A program made the translations under genes and the position numbers. From an uncultured Mailhella sp. (GTDB lineage: Bacteria; Desulfobacterota; Desulfovibrionia; Desulfovibrionales; Desulfovibrionaceae), in NCBI GenBank assembly GCA_910578585.1, contig CAJTRG010000011.1, forward strand, positions 1-64,000: DNA of 64,000 nt, written 5' to 3'. Below are positions 53,496 through 60,913 of this stretch, piece by piece. Positions within the stretch are counted from its first letter, which is position 1, and each line of letters starts with the position of its first letter. The notes beneath the pieces are model-generated. The model was not told the DNA's origin, searched no databases, and saw only the letters and a list, made by a program, of their open reading frames with translations.

Positions 53496-54405
53496 TTTTC
53501 TTTCCTATTTTATTTCTCAGCATTTTAAATAGATTCGCCTTTGCAGAGTTATTAAGAATTATCACATTTTGTTCTGAATAGCTATACTTACGCTGCACGA
53601 GCAGGTAGAGAAAAAAACCTGTCAGGCGTTCCAAAGCAAAGGCTTTTGCTCTTTTTTGATACAATTCAAAGAGAGCTTCACTCTCAAAAATAACAGTTTG
53701 CTGTTTGAAAAATTCTATAATAGCTTTCCGTTCTTCCCCTTTTGGAAGGAGTTCATCATCGTCCAGTTTCATAAATTCAAATACGAGAGGGAAAATCCAT
53801 TCACAAAATTCAAAAAATAAATTTTTCTTTAACACATAAATTTCAAACATATATCCAGAATCATTGGACAAATATTTTTCATACTCATAAAATTCATGTG
53901 GATACTTGCATGAAAAAATATCCATCATTGCCTGATAAATATTTTTGCCATGGGAGGAAATAAAATATTCTTTTAAACTTGGCCGCTGAATATCTCTTTT
54001 AGGCAAAATCATATCATATTGTTTCAATTCGGACAAAAAAGATGGTTCAAACAATCTTCGATAGCCCATGGAGCCAAAATATTCAGGACTTCCTAATTTT
54101 TCATAATTTTTCCATGCCCAATATGTTCCTGTCAGAAAGCCAATGCCTCTGTTTACTGATGAAATATTCCCTTCAAAATCATCATCCCCTATGCAGTTTT
54201 CATGCAGCCATTGAATATCTTCATCCTTTAAAACGCCATCCTTGGATATTTCCCGTTCCACAGCACGTCCTAAATGAATGGGAGTCAGTATATCTGTTTT
54301 AAATAAACAGGATGGTTTAATATAACTCACTAATATTTTTATTAATGGATTTTCTAAATTTTGATTTATTTCTGCATATGCTTTTAAAAGTTCATTTTCA
54401 TGCAT
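53488..54405 (-). CDS. DUF4422-type glycosyltransferase
   Basis: A 305-residue protein with the DUF4422 pattern: ILVSYIKPSCLF...PIHLGRA (about 24-47), WLHENCIGDDDFEGNISSVN, TGTYWAWKNYEKLGSPEYFGSMGYRRLF. These cytoplasmic enzymes occur in capsule and LPS loci and are predicted glycosyltransferases. Transcribed with the pyruvyltransferase gene. Confidence 0.85.
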   Translation of the reverse strand: MHENELLKAYAEINQNLENPLIKILVSYIKPSCLFKTDILTPIHLGRAVEREISKDGVLKDEDIQWLHENCIGDDDFEGNISSVNRGIGFLTGTYWAWKNYEKLGSPEYFGSMGYRRLFEPSFLSELKQYDMILPKRDIQRPSLKEYFISSHGKNIYQAMMDIFSCKYPHEFYEYEKYLSNDSGYMFEIYVLKKNLFFEFCEWIFPLVFEFMKLDDDELLPKGEERKAIIEFFKQQTVIFESEALFELYQKRAKAFALERLTGFFLYLLVQRKYSYSEQNVIILNNSAKANLFKMLRNKIGKKNG

Positions 54406-54422
54406 GAACGAAATCTCTCCAA

Positions 54423-55370
54423 CTACCTGTCTTTTACGCTAAAATTATTTTTTAACTCCATGAAACGTTTTTTCTTTTCAAGCTTGTTTTGATCTTTTTG
54501 CCTCTTATAAAAAAAATATTGTATCGCATCTTCTTTATATTTACAATTTAATATCATAGAGGAAAATAAATCTGCAGCCTTTTTATTCATCTCAATCGAA
54601 AATTCTTTATTAAAAATAAAAGGATGCAAAAAATTCAATAAAAAATCATACACAATAATATAATGTTTTTTGTCAACATTAACTTGATTTAAACTCGTAT
54701 AAATTTTTTCTATTGATTTAAAAACATCTGAAGAAAATTTCTTTGATAAGGAGACCTCACAATCAACATAATGATAATACACATTATGCACTAACTCGAC
54801 TTTATTATAATAAAAGCCTGCAAAAATACTAAAATATGGGTCTTCAAAATAACTCAATCCATCCGGAAAATGAATATTATTTGATTTTATAAAGTCAGTC
54901 TTATAAATTGCAGAGGTAAATGAATAATAAAAATATGCTTTATTGATTTTTATATCATCATTAATATCATAAAAAACATCTTTCTCAATGTTGGGCGGAT
55001 CAGAATGTATTTTAATCTTTCCTTTTGCAACATCTGCTCCGCTTTCTGCAGCTTTTTGGTACAGTTTTTCATAAAAATTTAAATCAATAAAATCATCACT
55101 GTCAACAAAGCCTAAAAATTCTCCCCGGGCCTCTTGTATCCCTGCATTTCTTGCAGCCGAAACCCCCTTATTTTCTTTAAAATCAATTATTTTAATACGG
55201 CTGTCTTTTTCTGCATATTCCTGCAAAATTTGTAAAGAATTATCTGGGGAGCAGTCATTAACACAAATAATTTCAATATCTTTTAATGTTTGCTGACAAA
55301 CACTTTCAAGACACTTTACTAAATACTTTTCAGTATTATACACAGGAATAATAACAGAAACTTTGGACAT
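54423..55370 (-). CDS. Family 2 glycosyltransferase
   Basis: A 315-residue GT2 enzyme with VSVIIPVYNTEKYLVKCL, CVNDCSPDNS, KGVSAARNAG and DSDDF (about 90-94). The N-terminal 110 residues resemble unit 2 of the two-domain enzyme, whereas the C-terminal half is distinct. It follows the PqqD-like gene after a hairpin. Confidence 0.9.
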   Translation of the reverse strand: MSKVSVIIPVYNTEKYLVKCLESVCQQTLKDIEIICVNDCSPDNSLQILQEYAEKDSRIKIIDFKENKGVSAARNAGIQEARGEFLGFVDSDDFIDLNFYEKLYQKAAESGADVAKGKIKIHSDPPNIEKDVFYDINDDIKINKAYFYYSFTSAIYKTDFIKSNNIHFPDGLSYFEDPYFSIFAGFYYNKVELVHNVYYHYVDCEVSLSKKFSSDVFKSIEKIYTSLNQVNVDKKHYIIVYDFLLNFLHPFIFNKEFSIEMNKKAADLFSSMILNCKYKEDAIQYFFYKRQKDQNKLEKKKRFMELKNNFSVKDR

Positions 55371-55388
55371 ACTTTTTCCATAAAAGAA

Positions 55389-55417
55389 GGCAGAAAGAAC
55401 ATCAAATCCTTTCTGCC
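55389..55417 (-). terminator. Hairpin between the PqqD-like gene and the glycosyltransferases
   Basis: A 9-bp stem (GGCAGAAAG / CTTTCTGCC), 11-base loop, followed on the minus strand by TTCTTTTA. Probably a partial terminator. Confidence 0.6.
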
Positions 55418-55429
55418 CGTTCTATTTAT

Positions 55430-55900
55430 TTATTCTTGAATTTTCTTTTCTCTTTCTTTTGTTTCTTCTTTTGTATAGCCAATGGAATCTTTTTCGCCCG
55501 TCCAGCCTGTCTCTTCTTTTACTTCGTGAATGGGGTCAGCAAGGAGCAGTTCCTGCGCATCATCGTATTCATCCACAGTAATTTCAAAACCATCCGCATA
55601 ATTTTCTTCTGAGAAACTTGCTTCCTGGTCACTGGCATCAGCAGGAATAACTAATTCTTTTTCTTGGATTTTATTTATAAATGCATTAAACGTATTTTCA
55701 ATATCTTGAGGAACATTGGGCAAGGCTTTCAGCGCTTTTAAAATATTTTCTGTTGAAACCCCATTTAAAAGATTTTCAAAAACAGCGGTTCCCAATGCGT
55801 TCATACCATAGTAAATGCCTGTTTCACTGTTAATAACGATAGCAACACCATCGGTAATGTCTGCAAACATTTTTTCATCATTTAATGCAAAATTAGACAT
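55430..55900 (-). CDS. PqqD-like (RiPP recognition element) protein with acidic tail
   Basis: A 156-residue protein. The N-terminal 85 residues form a PqqD-type domain (GVAIVINSETGIYYGMNALGTAVFENLLNG), which in other systems binds leader peptides. The C-terminal 70 residues are acidic and contain ELLLADPIHEVKEETGW (about 116-132), which looks like a conserved peptide rather than a linker. It starts 2 bases after the kinase-like gene. This protein may be both the carrier and the target of the neighbouring kinase-like and nucleotidyltransferase proteins. Confidence 0.75.
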   Translation of the reverse strand: MSNFALNDEKMFADITDGVAIVINSETGIYYGMNALGTAVFENLLNGVSTENILKALKALPNVPQDIENTFNAFINKIQEKELVIPADASDQEASFSEENYADGFEITVDEYDDAQELLLADPIHEVKEETGWTGEKDSIGYTKEETKEREKKIQE

Positions 55901-55902
55901 AG

Positions 55903-57393
55903 TTACTCCTTATTTTGACTGACTAATTCATTTGTTTTATCTTTGGCAAATTCCGAAACAGATAGTATATAGTTATTTTCTTTTGCAAATTCCTCATTGA
56001 TATCTAAAGGTTTTTGCTCGTTATTGAATTTAATAAAGTTATGTTTTTCTAAAAGCTCTGCAAAAAGATCAAAATCAGCACTAAGATGAGGCTGCTTTGT
56101 TTCGAATTTTTGCAGTTCAGCTTTAATTTCTTCTTTGGAAACTCCATTCATCAAATTTTCCAGCAAATTCGTCGCAAATTTATTCATGGAATAAATTGTA
56201 AATGTTTTCGTATCAAGAATATTAGCTAAATTAAAAGTAATATCAAGCATTATTTCAGGAGATTTAATATTATTTGCAGGATCAGGCTGCCACGTATGCA
56301 AAAATTTCCGCAGAAATTCAGTATTTTTTTGAATATCACTGCAAAGATTAAATTTATAAAATTCTTTGCCGTTAATCATCGCAAAGATTTTTTTTATTAC
56401 ATTTTGATCATTAATATCCTGTACTTGAGAAACAGTTGACTGAATAAACTGCACAATGGCTCTGCCCTTTTCTTCAGCTGTGCATAGCCGCATGCTGGGT
56501 TCTTTATCAGAAACAATTTCAGGGAAAATACAAAGTTCGATGGGGTATTTGTCTTTGAATTGCTGATGATAGCCTTCAATATTGATAACATATTTATCTT
56601 TACGGGCATTATTGGAAACAAACTTTCCTTTCATTTCGTCGTAAAGCTCTGTGTACATGCGGGGAGAAAGCGTTATGATAGAGTAAACAGGATAAGAATA
56701 CAGTTTATTCTTTTCTGTTTCTAAAATAAGATAATCATCAGAAACATATTCAAAACCTTTCATCATGGAAAGTACAGTCAGGGTTGATTTTCCGCGCTGT
56801 CCTCTGGCACAGAACAAGACACCTTTATTTTCCAAGCCAACAACGGCTCCATGCACAAGATTTGCATCTTCAGATTTAATAATTTTATTAAAGAACTGAA
56901 CAAAAATATGTCCTTCTTTAATAAATTCTTCTGGTGACAAATCGCGGACGCCATAATAATATGTTGAATTTTTTACATCATTTCCAATAATAAAGCCGCG
57001 TTCGCCTTCAATACTTAACACGGGGTAAATTTTAGAATACGCGTCATCAAAGAGAAATAACTGCGCTCTTTTTTGACCCGTTCTTATGGCTTCATGCCGC
57101 AAACGCATGGTCAATGGGATATTCCCTTTTACTATTTTTTGAACATATTTTTGCACATCATTTTCTTGCCATATCACAAGGGTCGCATCATAGTGTTCAG
57201 CATGTTCCAAAAAAGTATAGGTCAATTGCTTTTTGATATGGGCAAAAAATTCTTGTGAATAGCAAAGGATACGCACAATTTTGCTGCCCAGTTTTATATA
57301 ACAGACAGTAAAAAGTTCGTAAGAAGAAACTTCATTTTGAATATTTTCAAAATATTTTTTTATTTCCTGCGCATTGCTTGCTTTATAATACAT
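55903..57393 (-). CDS. HprK-like P-loop protein fused to a PqqD-like domain
   Basis: A 496-residue protein. HGAVVGLENKG (181-191) and the P-loop RGQRGKST (197-204), followed by VSDDYLIL (217-224), match the C-terminal kinase fold of HPr kinase/phosphorylase and the HprK-related kinases found in polysaccharide and lasso-peptide loci. After residue 390 a PqqD-like domain follows (IYSMNKFATNLLENLMNGVSKEEI). It is flanked by a nucleotidyltransferase gene (4 bp) and a second PqqD-like gene (2 bp). The target is unknown. Confidence 0.78.
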   Translation of the reverse strand: MYYKASNAQEIKKYFENIQNEVSSYELFTVCYIKLGSKIVRILCYSQEFFAHIKKQLTYTFLEHAEHYDATLVIWQENDVQKYVQKIVKGNIPLTMRLRHEAIRTGQKRAQLFLFDDAYSKIYPVLSIEGERGFIIGNDVKNSTYYYGVRDLSPEEFIKEGHIFVQFFNKIIKSEDANLVHGAVVGLENKGVLFCARGQRGKSTLTVLSMMKGFEYVSDDYLILETEKNKLYSYPVYSIITLSPRMYTELYDEMKGKFVSNNARKDKYVINIEGYHQQFKDKYPIELCIFPEIVSDKEPSMRLCTAEEKGRAIVQFIQSTVSQVQDINDQNVIKKIFAMINGKEFYKFNLCSDIQKNTEFLRKFLHTWQPDPANNIKSPEIMLDITFNLANILDTKTFTIYSMNKFATNLLENLMNGVSKEEIKAELQKFETKQPHLSADFDLFAELLEKHNFIKFNNEQKPLDINEEFAKENNYILSVSEFAKDKTNELVSQNKE

Positions 57394-57397
57394 GATA

Positions 57398-58564
57398 CTA
57401 CCTTAGTCTCAACTTGAAAAATTTTTTGATTGCCCAAACATTATTACGTATGGATTTTAATAACACATATTTAGGCTTATACTTGAGATACTGTCCCATC
57501 ACTTTTACTGAGGTTAACGCCTTACCAATTTTTATTTGCCGGCATGTTGTGCGTATGCCTTCCAAATAAAAACGATAATACATTAATTTATAGCAGTAAT
57601 CTTCAAAACAGGCAACAATGTTATTATGTTCAAAAAGCTGAGCAGGCAGCAATGAGGGAATAATTTTATTGATAAAATTAATAGCAAAATAAATATGCAT
57701 TTCTGTATGGGTTGCTTTGGCGTTATTAATCACAATATTCCAATCAAAATCTGCATTTTTTTGCAAAAGATATTTACAATCAAAAAGCGTATACAATATC
57801 CCATTCATACTGGTTTTTCTTGTCAAATTTTTAGACATATTTACAAGGGCAACAAAAACAATATCCTCGGCGCGGGGAACATAAACATCAGCCCCAAAAA
57901 CTTTTTGCAGTTTGGCTCTGGTGAAAAATGTATCTGTAAATTTATGATCATACTCGGCATTTAAATCCAGCCAGCGATGGATATCCAAAATGCCGCTTTC
58001 ATCTTCTGCTGAAAGGTGCAAATCAATGGCATGCATTTCTTTCTTTTCTTCAAAAAAATAGCCTAGTTCTCTGGCTATTTCACCCGCAGCTGCATATTCT
58101 TCCTGATGAACTAAAATATCAATATCTCCCATAACGCGAGACAATTCAGGGCGGAGGAACTTCATGGCTCCCCCTTTCAAAATCATGGGAAAAATTTGTT
58201 TTTGATTAAGGGCTTTGCAAACTTTTGTAAAATGGGAAATTAATCGTAAATTTTGAAAACGATAAAATTTGAGCAAACCCGTCAGGCGGGGCTGCATATC
58301 TTTTGGAAAAACAAGCTCAGGATGCAGCTTCATTGCATAGGCAATCAACATGGCTTTATGGGCAGTATTTTCTTCTATATCCCAGGATGCAAGATAAGAG
58401 TTCAGCTCTTCCTGCGTAAGAGCATCATTAAATGCTACAGATAAAATTTGCTGACTTTGCTCAGTAACAATTTCCTCATAAAAATTATTTATAAGTCTTT
58501 CAATTACATTGCTAAAATCAAAATTATCTTTAAGTAAACTGTCTCTAATTTCATCAGAATACAC
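57398..58564 (-). CDS. Nucleotidyltransferase-fold protein (NTP_transf_5 type)
   Basis: A 388-residue protein with the nucleotidyltransferase signature LKGGAMKFLRPELSRVMGDIDILV (positions 129-152; metal Asp pair in GDIDI). Members of this family accompany PqqD and HprK-like proteins in lasso-peptide and exopolysaccharide clusters. The start is GTG at 58564 with GGGGG upstream. It heads the leftward operon, under the TTGACA promoter at 58581-58608. Confidence 0.8.
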   Translation of the reverse strand: MYSDEIRDSLLKDNFDFSNVIERLINNFYEEIVTEQSQQILSVAFNDALTQEELNSYLASWDIEENTAHKAMLIAYAMKLHPELVFPKDMQPRLTGLLKFYRFQNLRLISHFTKVCKALNQKQIFPMILKGGAMKFLRPELSRVMGDIDILVHQEEYAAAGEIARELGYFFEEKKEMHAIDLHLSAEDESGILDIHRWLDLNAEYDHKFTDTFFTRAKLQKVFGADVYVPRAEDIVFVALVNMSKNLTRKTSMNGILYTLFDCKYLLQKNADFDWNIVINNAKATHTEMHIYFAINFINKIIPSLLPAQLFEHNNIVACFEDYCYKLMYYRFYLEGIRTTCRQIKIGKALTSVKVMGQYLKYKPKYVLLKSIRNNVWAIKKFFKLRLR

Positions 58565-58580
58565 AACAACCCCCTTTATC

Positions 58581-58608
58581 TTTTTACTTTAAATTAACAA
58601 CTTGTCAA
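58581..58608 (-). promoter_or_regulatory. Sigma-70 promoter of the glycan/PqqD operon
   Basis: Minus strand TTGACA (58608-58603), 16 bases, TAAAAA (58586-58581). The start falls just before the GGGGG ribosome site. Confidence 0.6.
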
Positions 58609-58612
58609 CCGT

Positions 58613-58627
58613 AAAAAAAAAAAAAAA
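58613..58627. repeat. Homopolymer tract A15
   Basis: Fifteen A's on the plus strand (T15 in the direction of transcription), 4 bp upstream of the -35 box of the glycan operon. It could act as an UP element or vary in length by slippage. Confidence 0.9.
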
Positions 58628-58659
58628 GGAAAATAAATACAATATGATAGATGAAAAAT

Positions 58660-58694
58660 TAAATAAAAACCCTCATCTTCAAAGAAGATGAGGG
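58660..58694 (-). terminator. Terminator of the candidate small RNA
   Basis: A perfect 11-bp stem (CCCTCATCTTC / GAAGATGAGGG) with AAA loop; the minus-strand product ends GTTTTTATTT. Confidence 0.9.
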
Positions 58695-58813
58695 ACAAAA
58701 AGGAGGCAGTTTATTTAAGGAGAGTTTATATAAACGGTGTTTTTAGAGGGGTGCCGTTGCTCCCCTTGCTCTTTAGCTATATGAACATATCAAATCAGAA
58801 CTTTGATATGATA
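58660..58813 (-). ncRNA. Candidate sigma-54-dependent small RNA
   Basis: A -24/-12 promoter (58824-58839) and an intrinsic terminator (58660-58694) bracket about 154 bases with no open frame beyond a few codons. The transcript would begin with a hairpin (CATATCAAA / TTTGATATG, 9 bp), then a GGGG...CCCC hairpin, then an open pyrimidine-rich stretch with CTCTCCTT and GCCTCCTTTTT, which could pair with Shine-Dalgarno sequences. The glycan operon has its own promoter downstream, so an independent RNA is more likely than a leader. It is a prediction. Confidence 0.6.
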
Positions 58814-58823
58814 CTCTTCTATA

Positions 58824-58839
58824 AGCAAACACTGTGCCA
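58824..58839 (-). promoter_or_regulatory. Sigma-54 (-24/-12) promoter of the candidate sRNA
   Basis: The minus strand reads TGGCAC-AGTGT-TTGCT, a full consensus match in intergenic DNA. Confidence 0.88.
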
Positions 58840-58955
58840 AACATTGTATCAATATAAATATGCAACAAAATCAATAAAATACATTTTATTCATATACTTT
58901 CCCTGTCCGTTTCCTTTTGTGCCACTGTAAACTTTATACACACCGGGCAGCACCT

Positions 58956-58970
58956 GTATAATTTTTATAC
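58956..58970. promoter_or_regulatory. Candidate enhancer palindrome for the sRNA promoter
   Basis: GTATAA-TTT-TTATAC, about 120-130 bp upstream of the -24 box. A second palindrome AATAAAATACATTTTATT lies at 58873-58890. Either could bind an enhancer-binding protein. Confidence 0.35.
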
Positions 58971-59028
58971 GCCAGAGAATTTTATGCTTTCTCAAAATTT
59001 CTGTTCGCACAGCACAGACATGAGCAAC

Positions 59029-59061
59029 AAAAAAGCCCTGCTCAACATGAGCAGGGCTTTT
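59029..59061 (-). terminator. Terminator of the AGCS symporter gene
   Basis: A perfect 14-bp stem (AAAAGCCCTGCTCA / TGAGCAGGGCTTTT) with ACA loop and a T run on the minus strand. Confidence 0.95.
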
Positions 59062-59083
59062 GTACAGGTATTATGCGTAAAAC

Positions 59084-60457
59084 TTACTTCACATCACGGT
59101 TGAATTCTTCATAGGCCATGGTTACAAACTTACCAAGAGCAAAGAGGGCAATAATGTTTGGCAGAACCATGATACCGTTAAAGAAGTCGGCAAGGTTCCA
59201 AACAAGGTCAACCTTAAGTACAGAACCCATTACAAGGAATGCAATAACAACGATCTTATAAGGACGAACAGCCTTTGTGCCAAAGAGGTACTTGATGTTT
59301 TGTTCACCGAAGAAAGACCAGCTCAAAATAGTGGAACCGGCAAAAAAGAAAAGGCAAACAGCAACAAAGGAACTGCCCAAGGGGCCAAGGCCGATAGTAA
59401 ATGCCTTTTGAGTCAGGGCAATACCTTGCGGCACAGCATTGGCGTCAGTACCAAGAGCGCCGGTCATAAGGATAACAAAAGCAGTCATATTGAGAACAAC
59501 AAAGGTATCAAAGAACACACCAATAATTGCAACAAGACCTTGTTGAGCAGGATACTTTACCTTGGCAATAGCGTGTGCATGAGGGGTTGAACCCATACCG
59601 GCTTCGTTGGAGAAAAGACCGCGGGCAACACCATAACGCATAGCTTCCTTCACGCTGGCTCCAATAACACCGCCGGTTGCAGCCATTGGGTCAAAAGCAC
59701 CGATAAAAATCATCTTGAATGCAGGAATAAGCTGGTCAACATGGATAATCATAACAACAAGAGAACCAATAACATAGAGAAGAGCCATGAGCGGAACCAT
59801 TTTTTCCGTGGTGTAGGCTAAACGGGAAACACCGCCAAGGAAAATAAAACCAACAAATGCAGCTACAAATAAACCAATGGCAAGCGGAGGAACACCAAAA
59901 GCAGTATAGAAAGAATCAGCAATGGAGTTTGCCTGAACCATGTTTCCGATAAAACCAAGAGCAAAAATAATGGCAACAGCAAAAAATCCAGCCAGTGCTT
60001 TACTGCCTAAGCCTTTGGAAATATAGTAAGCAGGGCCGCCAACGCTGTGGCCCCTGTCGTCTTTTGTTTTATAAATTTGGGCAAGCACTGCTTCCACGAA
60101 AATGGTTGCCATACCAAAGAAGGCTGCAATCCACATCCAGAAGATAGCCCCAGGACCACCACATGCAATAGCTGTTGCTGCACCTGCCATATTCCCTGTA
60201 CCAACTTGAGCGGCAACCGCGGTTGTCAGGGATTGGAAGGAACTCATACCTTCCTTGCCGGCTTTTTCGCCTTGCAGGGACATATTGCCAAAGCCATAGC
60301 GCATTGCTTTTGTAAAGCGTTTGACTTGGACAAATCTGAGTTTTAACGTAAAATAAATACCAGCACCAACTAAAATAGGAATCAAGCAAAAAGGTCCCCA
60401 CAGGACATCATTCAGGCTTGAAACCAGTGCATTAAGTTGATCCAAAATTTGGTTCAT
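59084..60457 (-). CDS. Sodium:alanine (AGCS family) symporter
   Basis: A 457-residue inner-membrane protein with about 11 helices. Family signatures: SSFQSLTTAVAAQVGTGNMAGAATAI (about 72-97), VGGPAYYISKGLG, GVARGLFSNEAGMGSTPHAHA (about 271-291) and WSFFGEQNIKYLFG. It imports alanine or glycine with Na+. GAGAGG precedes the ATG. Monocistronic with its own terminator; a strong inverted repeat lies upstream. Confidence 0.95.
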   Translation of the reverse strand: MNQILDQLNALVSSLNDVLWGPFCLIPILVGAGIYFTLKLRFVQVKRFTKAMRYGFGNMSLQGEKAGKEGMSSFQSLTTAVAAQVGTGNMAGAATAIACGGPGAIFWMWIAAFFGMATIFVEAVLAQIYKTKDDRGHSVGGPAYYISKGLGSKALAGFFAVAIIFALGFIGNMVQANSIADSFYTAFGVPPLAIGLFVAAFVGFIFLGGVSRLAYTTEKMVPLMALLYVIGSLVVMIIHVDQLIPAFKMIFIGAFDPMAATGGVIGASVKEAMRYGVARGLFSNEAGMGSTPHAHAIAKVKYPAQQGLVAIIGVFFDTFVVLNMTAFVILMTGALGTDANAVPQGIALTQKAFTIGLGPLGSSFVAVCLFFFAGSTILSWSFFGEQNIKYLFGTKAVRPYKIVVIAFLVMGSVLKVDLVWNLADFFNGIMVLPNIIALFALGKFVTMAYEEFNRDVK

Positions 60458-60498
60458 CTGAAACCTCTCGAATTAATTGTTAAACAAAAGCCACAGTC

Positions 60499-60520
60499 AT
60501 TTTTACAATTTTGTAAAAAT
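60499..60520. promoter_or_regulatory. Inverted repeat upstream of the symporter gene
   Basis: Perfect arms ATTTTTACAA and TTGTAAAAAT separated by TT. Related half sites (TTTTTGTAAAATT at 60597, ATTTTACAATATTGT at 60654) recur further up. A repressor or activator site is likely; the regulator is unknown. Confidence 0.5.
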
Positions 60521-60721
60521 AAATAGTACTCTATTAAATAAGAATACGCAAGAAATATCTTCCTAATTGTTAAATTATTATTTAATACTTTGGCAATTTT
60601 TGTAAAATTCAGACAATACAATTCAATCTCTCCAACTTTGCCTGCACTAAGAAATTTTACAATATTGTCAATTTACTTTTCTCACAACATACCGCTAACC
60701 ATAACAATTATATCAATATTA

Positions 60722-60752
60722 ATAAAAAAGAGCAGTACCAAAACTACTGCTC
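60722..60752 (-). terminator. Terminator of rpoN
   Basis: Stem GAGCAGTA / TACTGCTC with a CCAAAAC loop, followed on the minus strand by CTTTTTTATT. A larger perfect 17-bp hairpin without a T run lies nearer the gene (60855-60890). Confidence 0.7.
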
Positions 60753-60854
60753 ATTATTTGATAAATCTTTTCTGCCGCTCTTAATACTAATTATAAAATT
60801 TAAAAAGAAAGTCCTTAATAATCAACTCAAAAGATTAAAACGTTTTGAAAGAGG

Positions 60855-60890
60855 TCAAGGAGAAAACTTTTGAAAAAGTTTTCTCCTTGA
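60855..60890 (-). other. Long hairpin in the rpoN 3' region
   Basis: Arms TCAAGGAGAAAACTTTT and AAAAGTTTTCTCCTTGA pair over 17 bp with a 2-base gap. No T run follows in the rpoN direction, so it may protect the 3' end or pair with other messages. Confidence 0.6.
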
Positions 60891-60913
60891 AAATTTAACA
60901 TATAAATTAAAGA

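Noticed and set aside
55430..58564. Lasso-peptide biosynthesis cluster
   Set aside because: No precursor, transglutaminase-like peptidase or asparagine-synthetase-like cyclase is present; only the PqqD, kinase-like and nucleotidyltransferase parts are shared.
58688..58930. 80-codon plus-strand frame over the sRNA region
   Set aside because: Low-complexity composition, no ribosome site at the right distance, and it crosses a minus-strand promoter and terminator.
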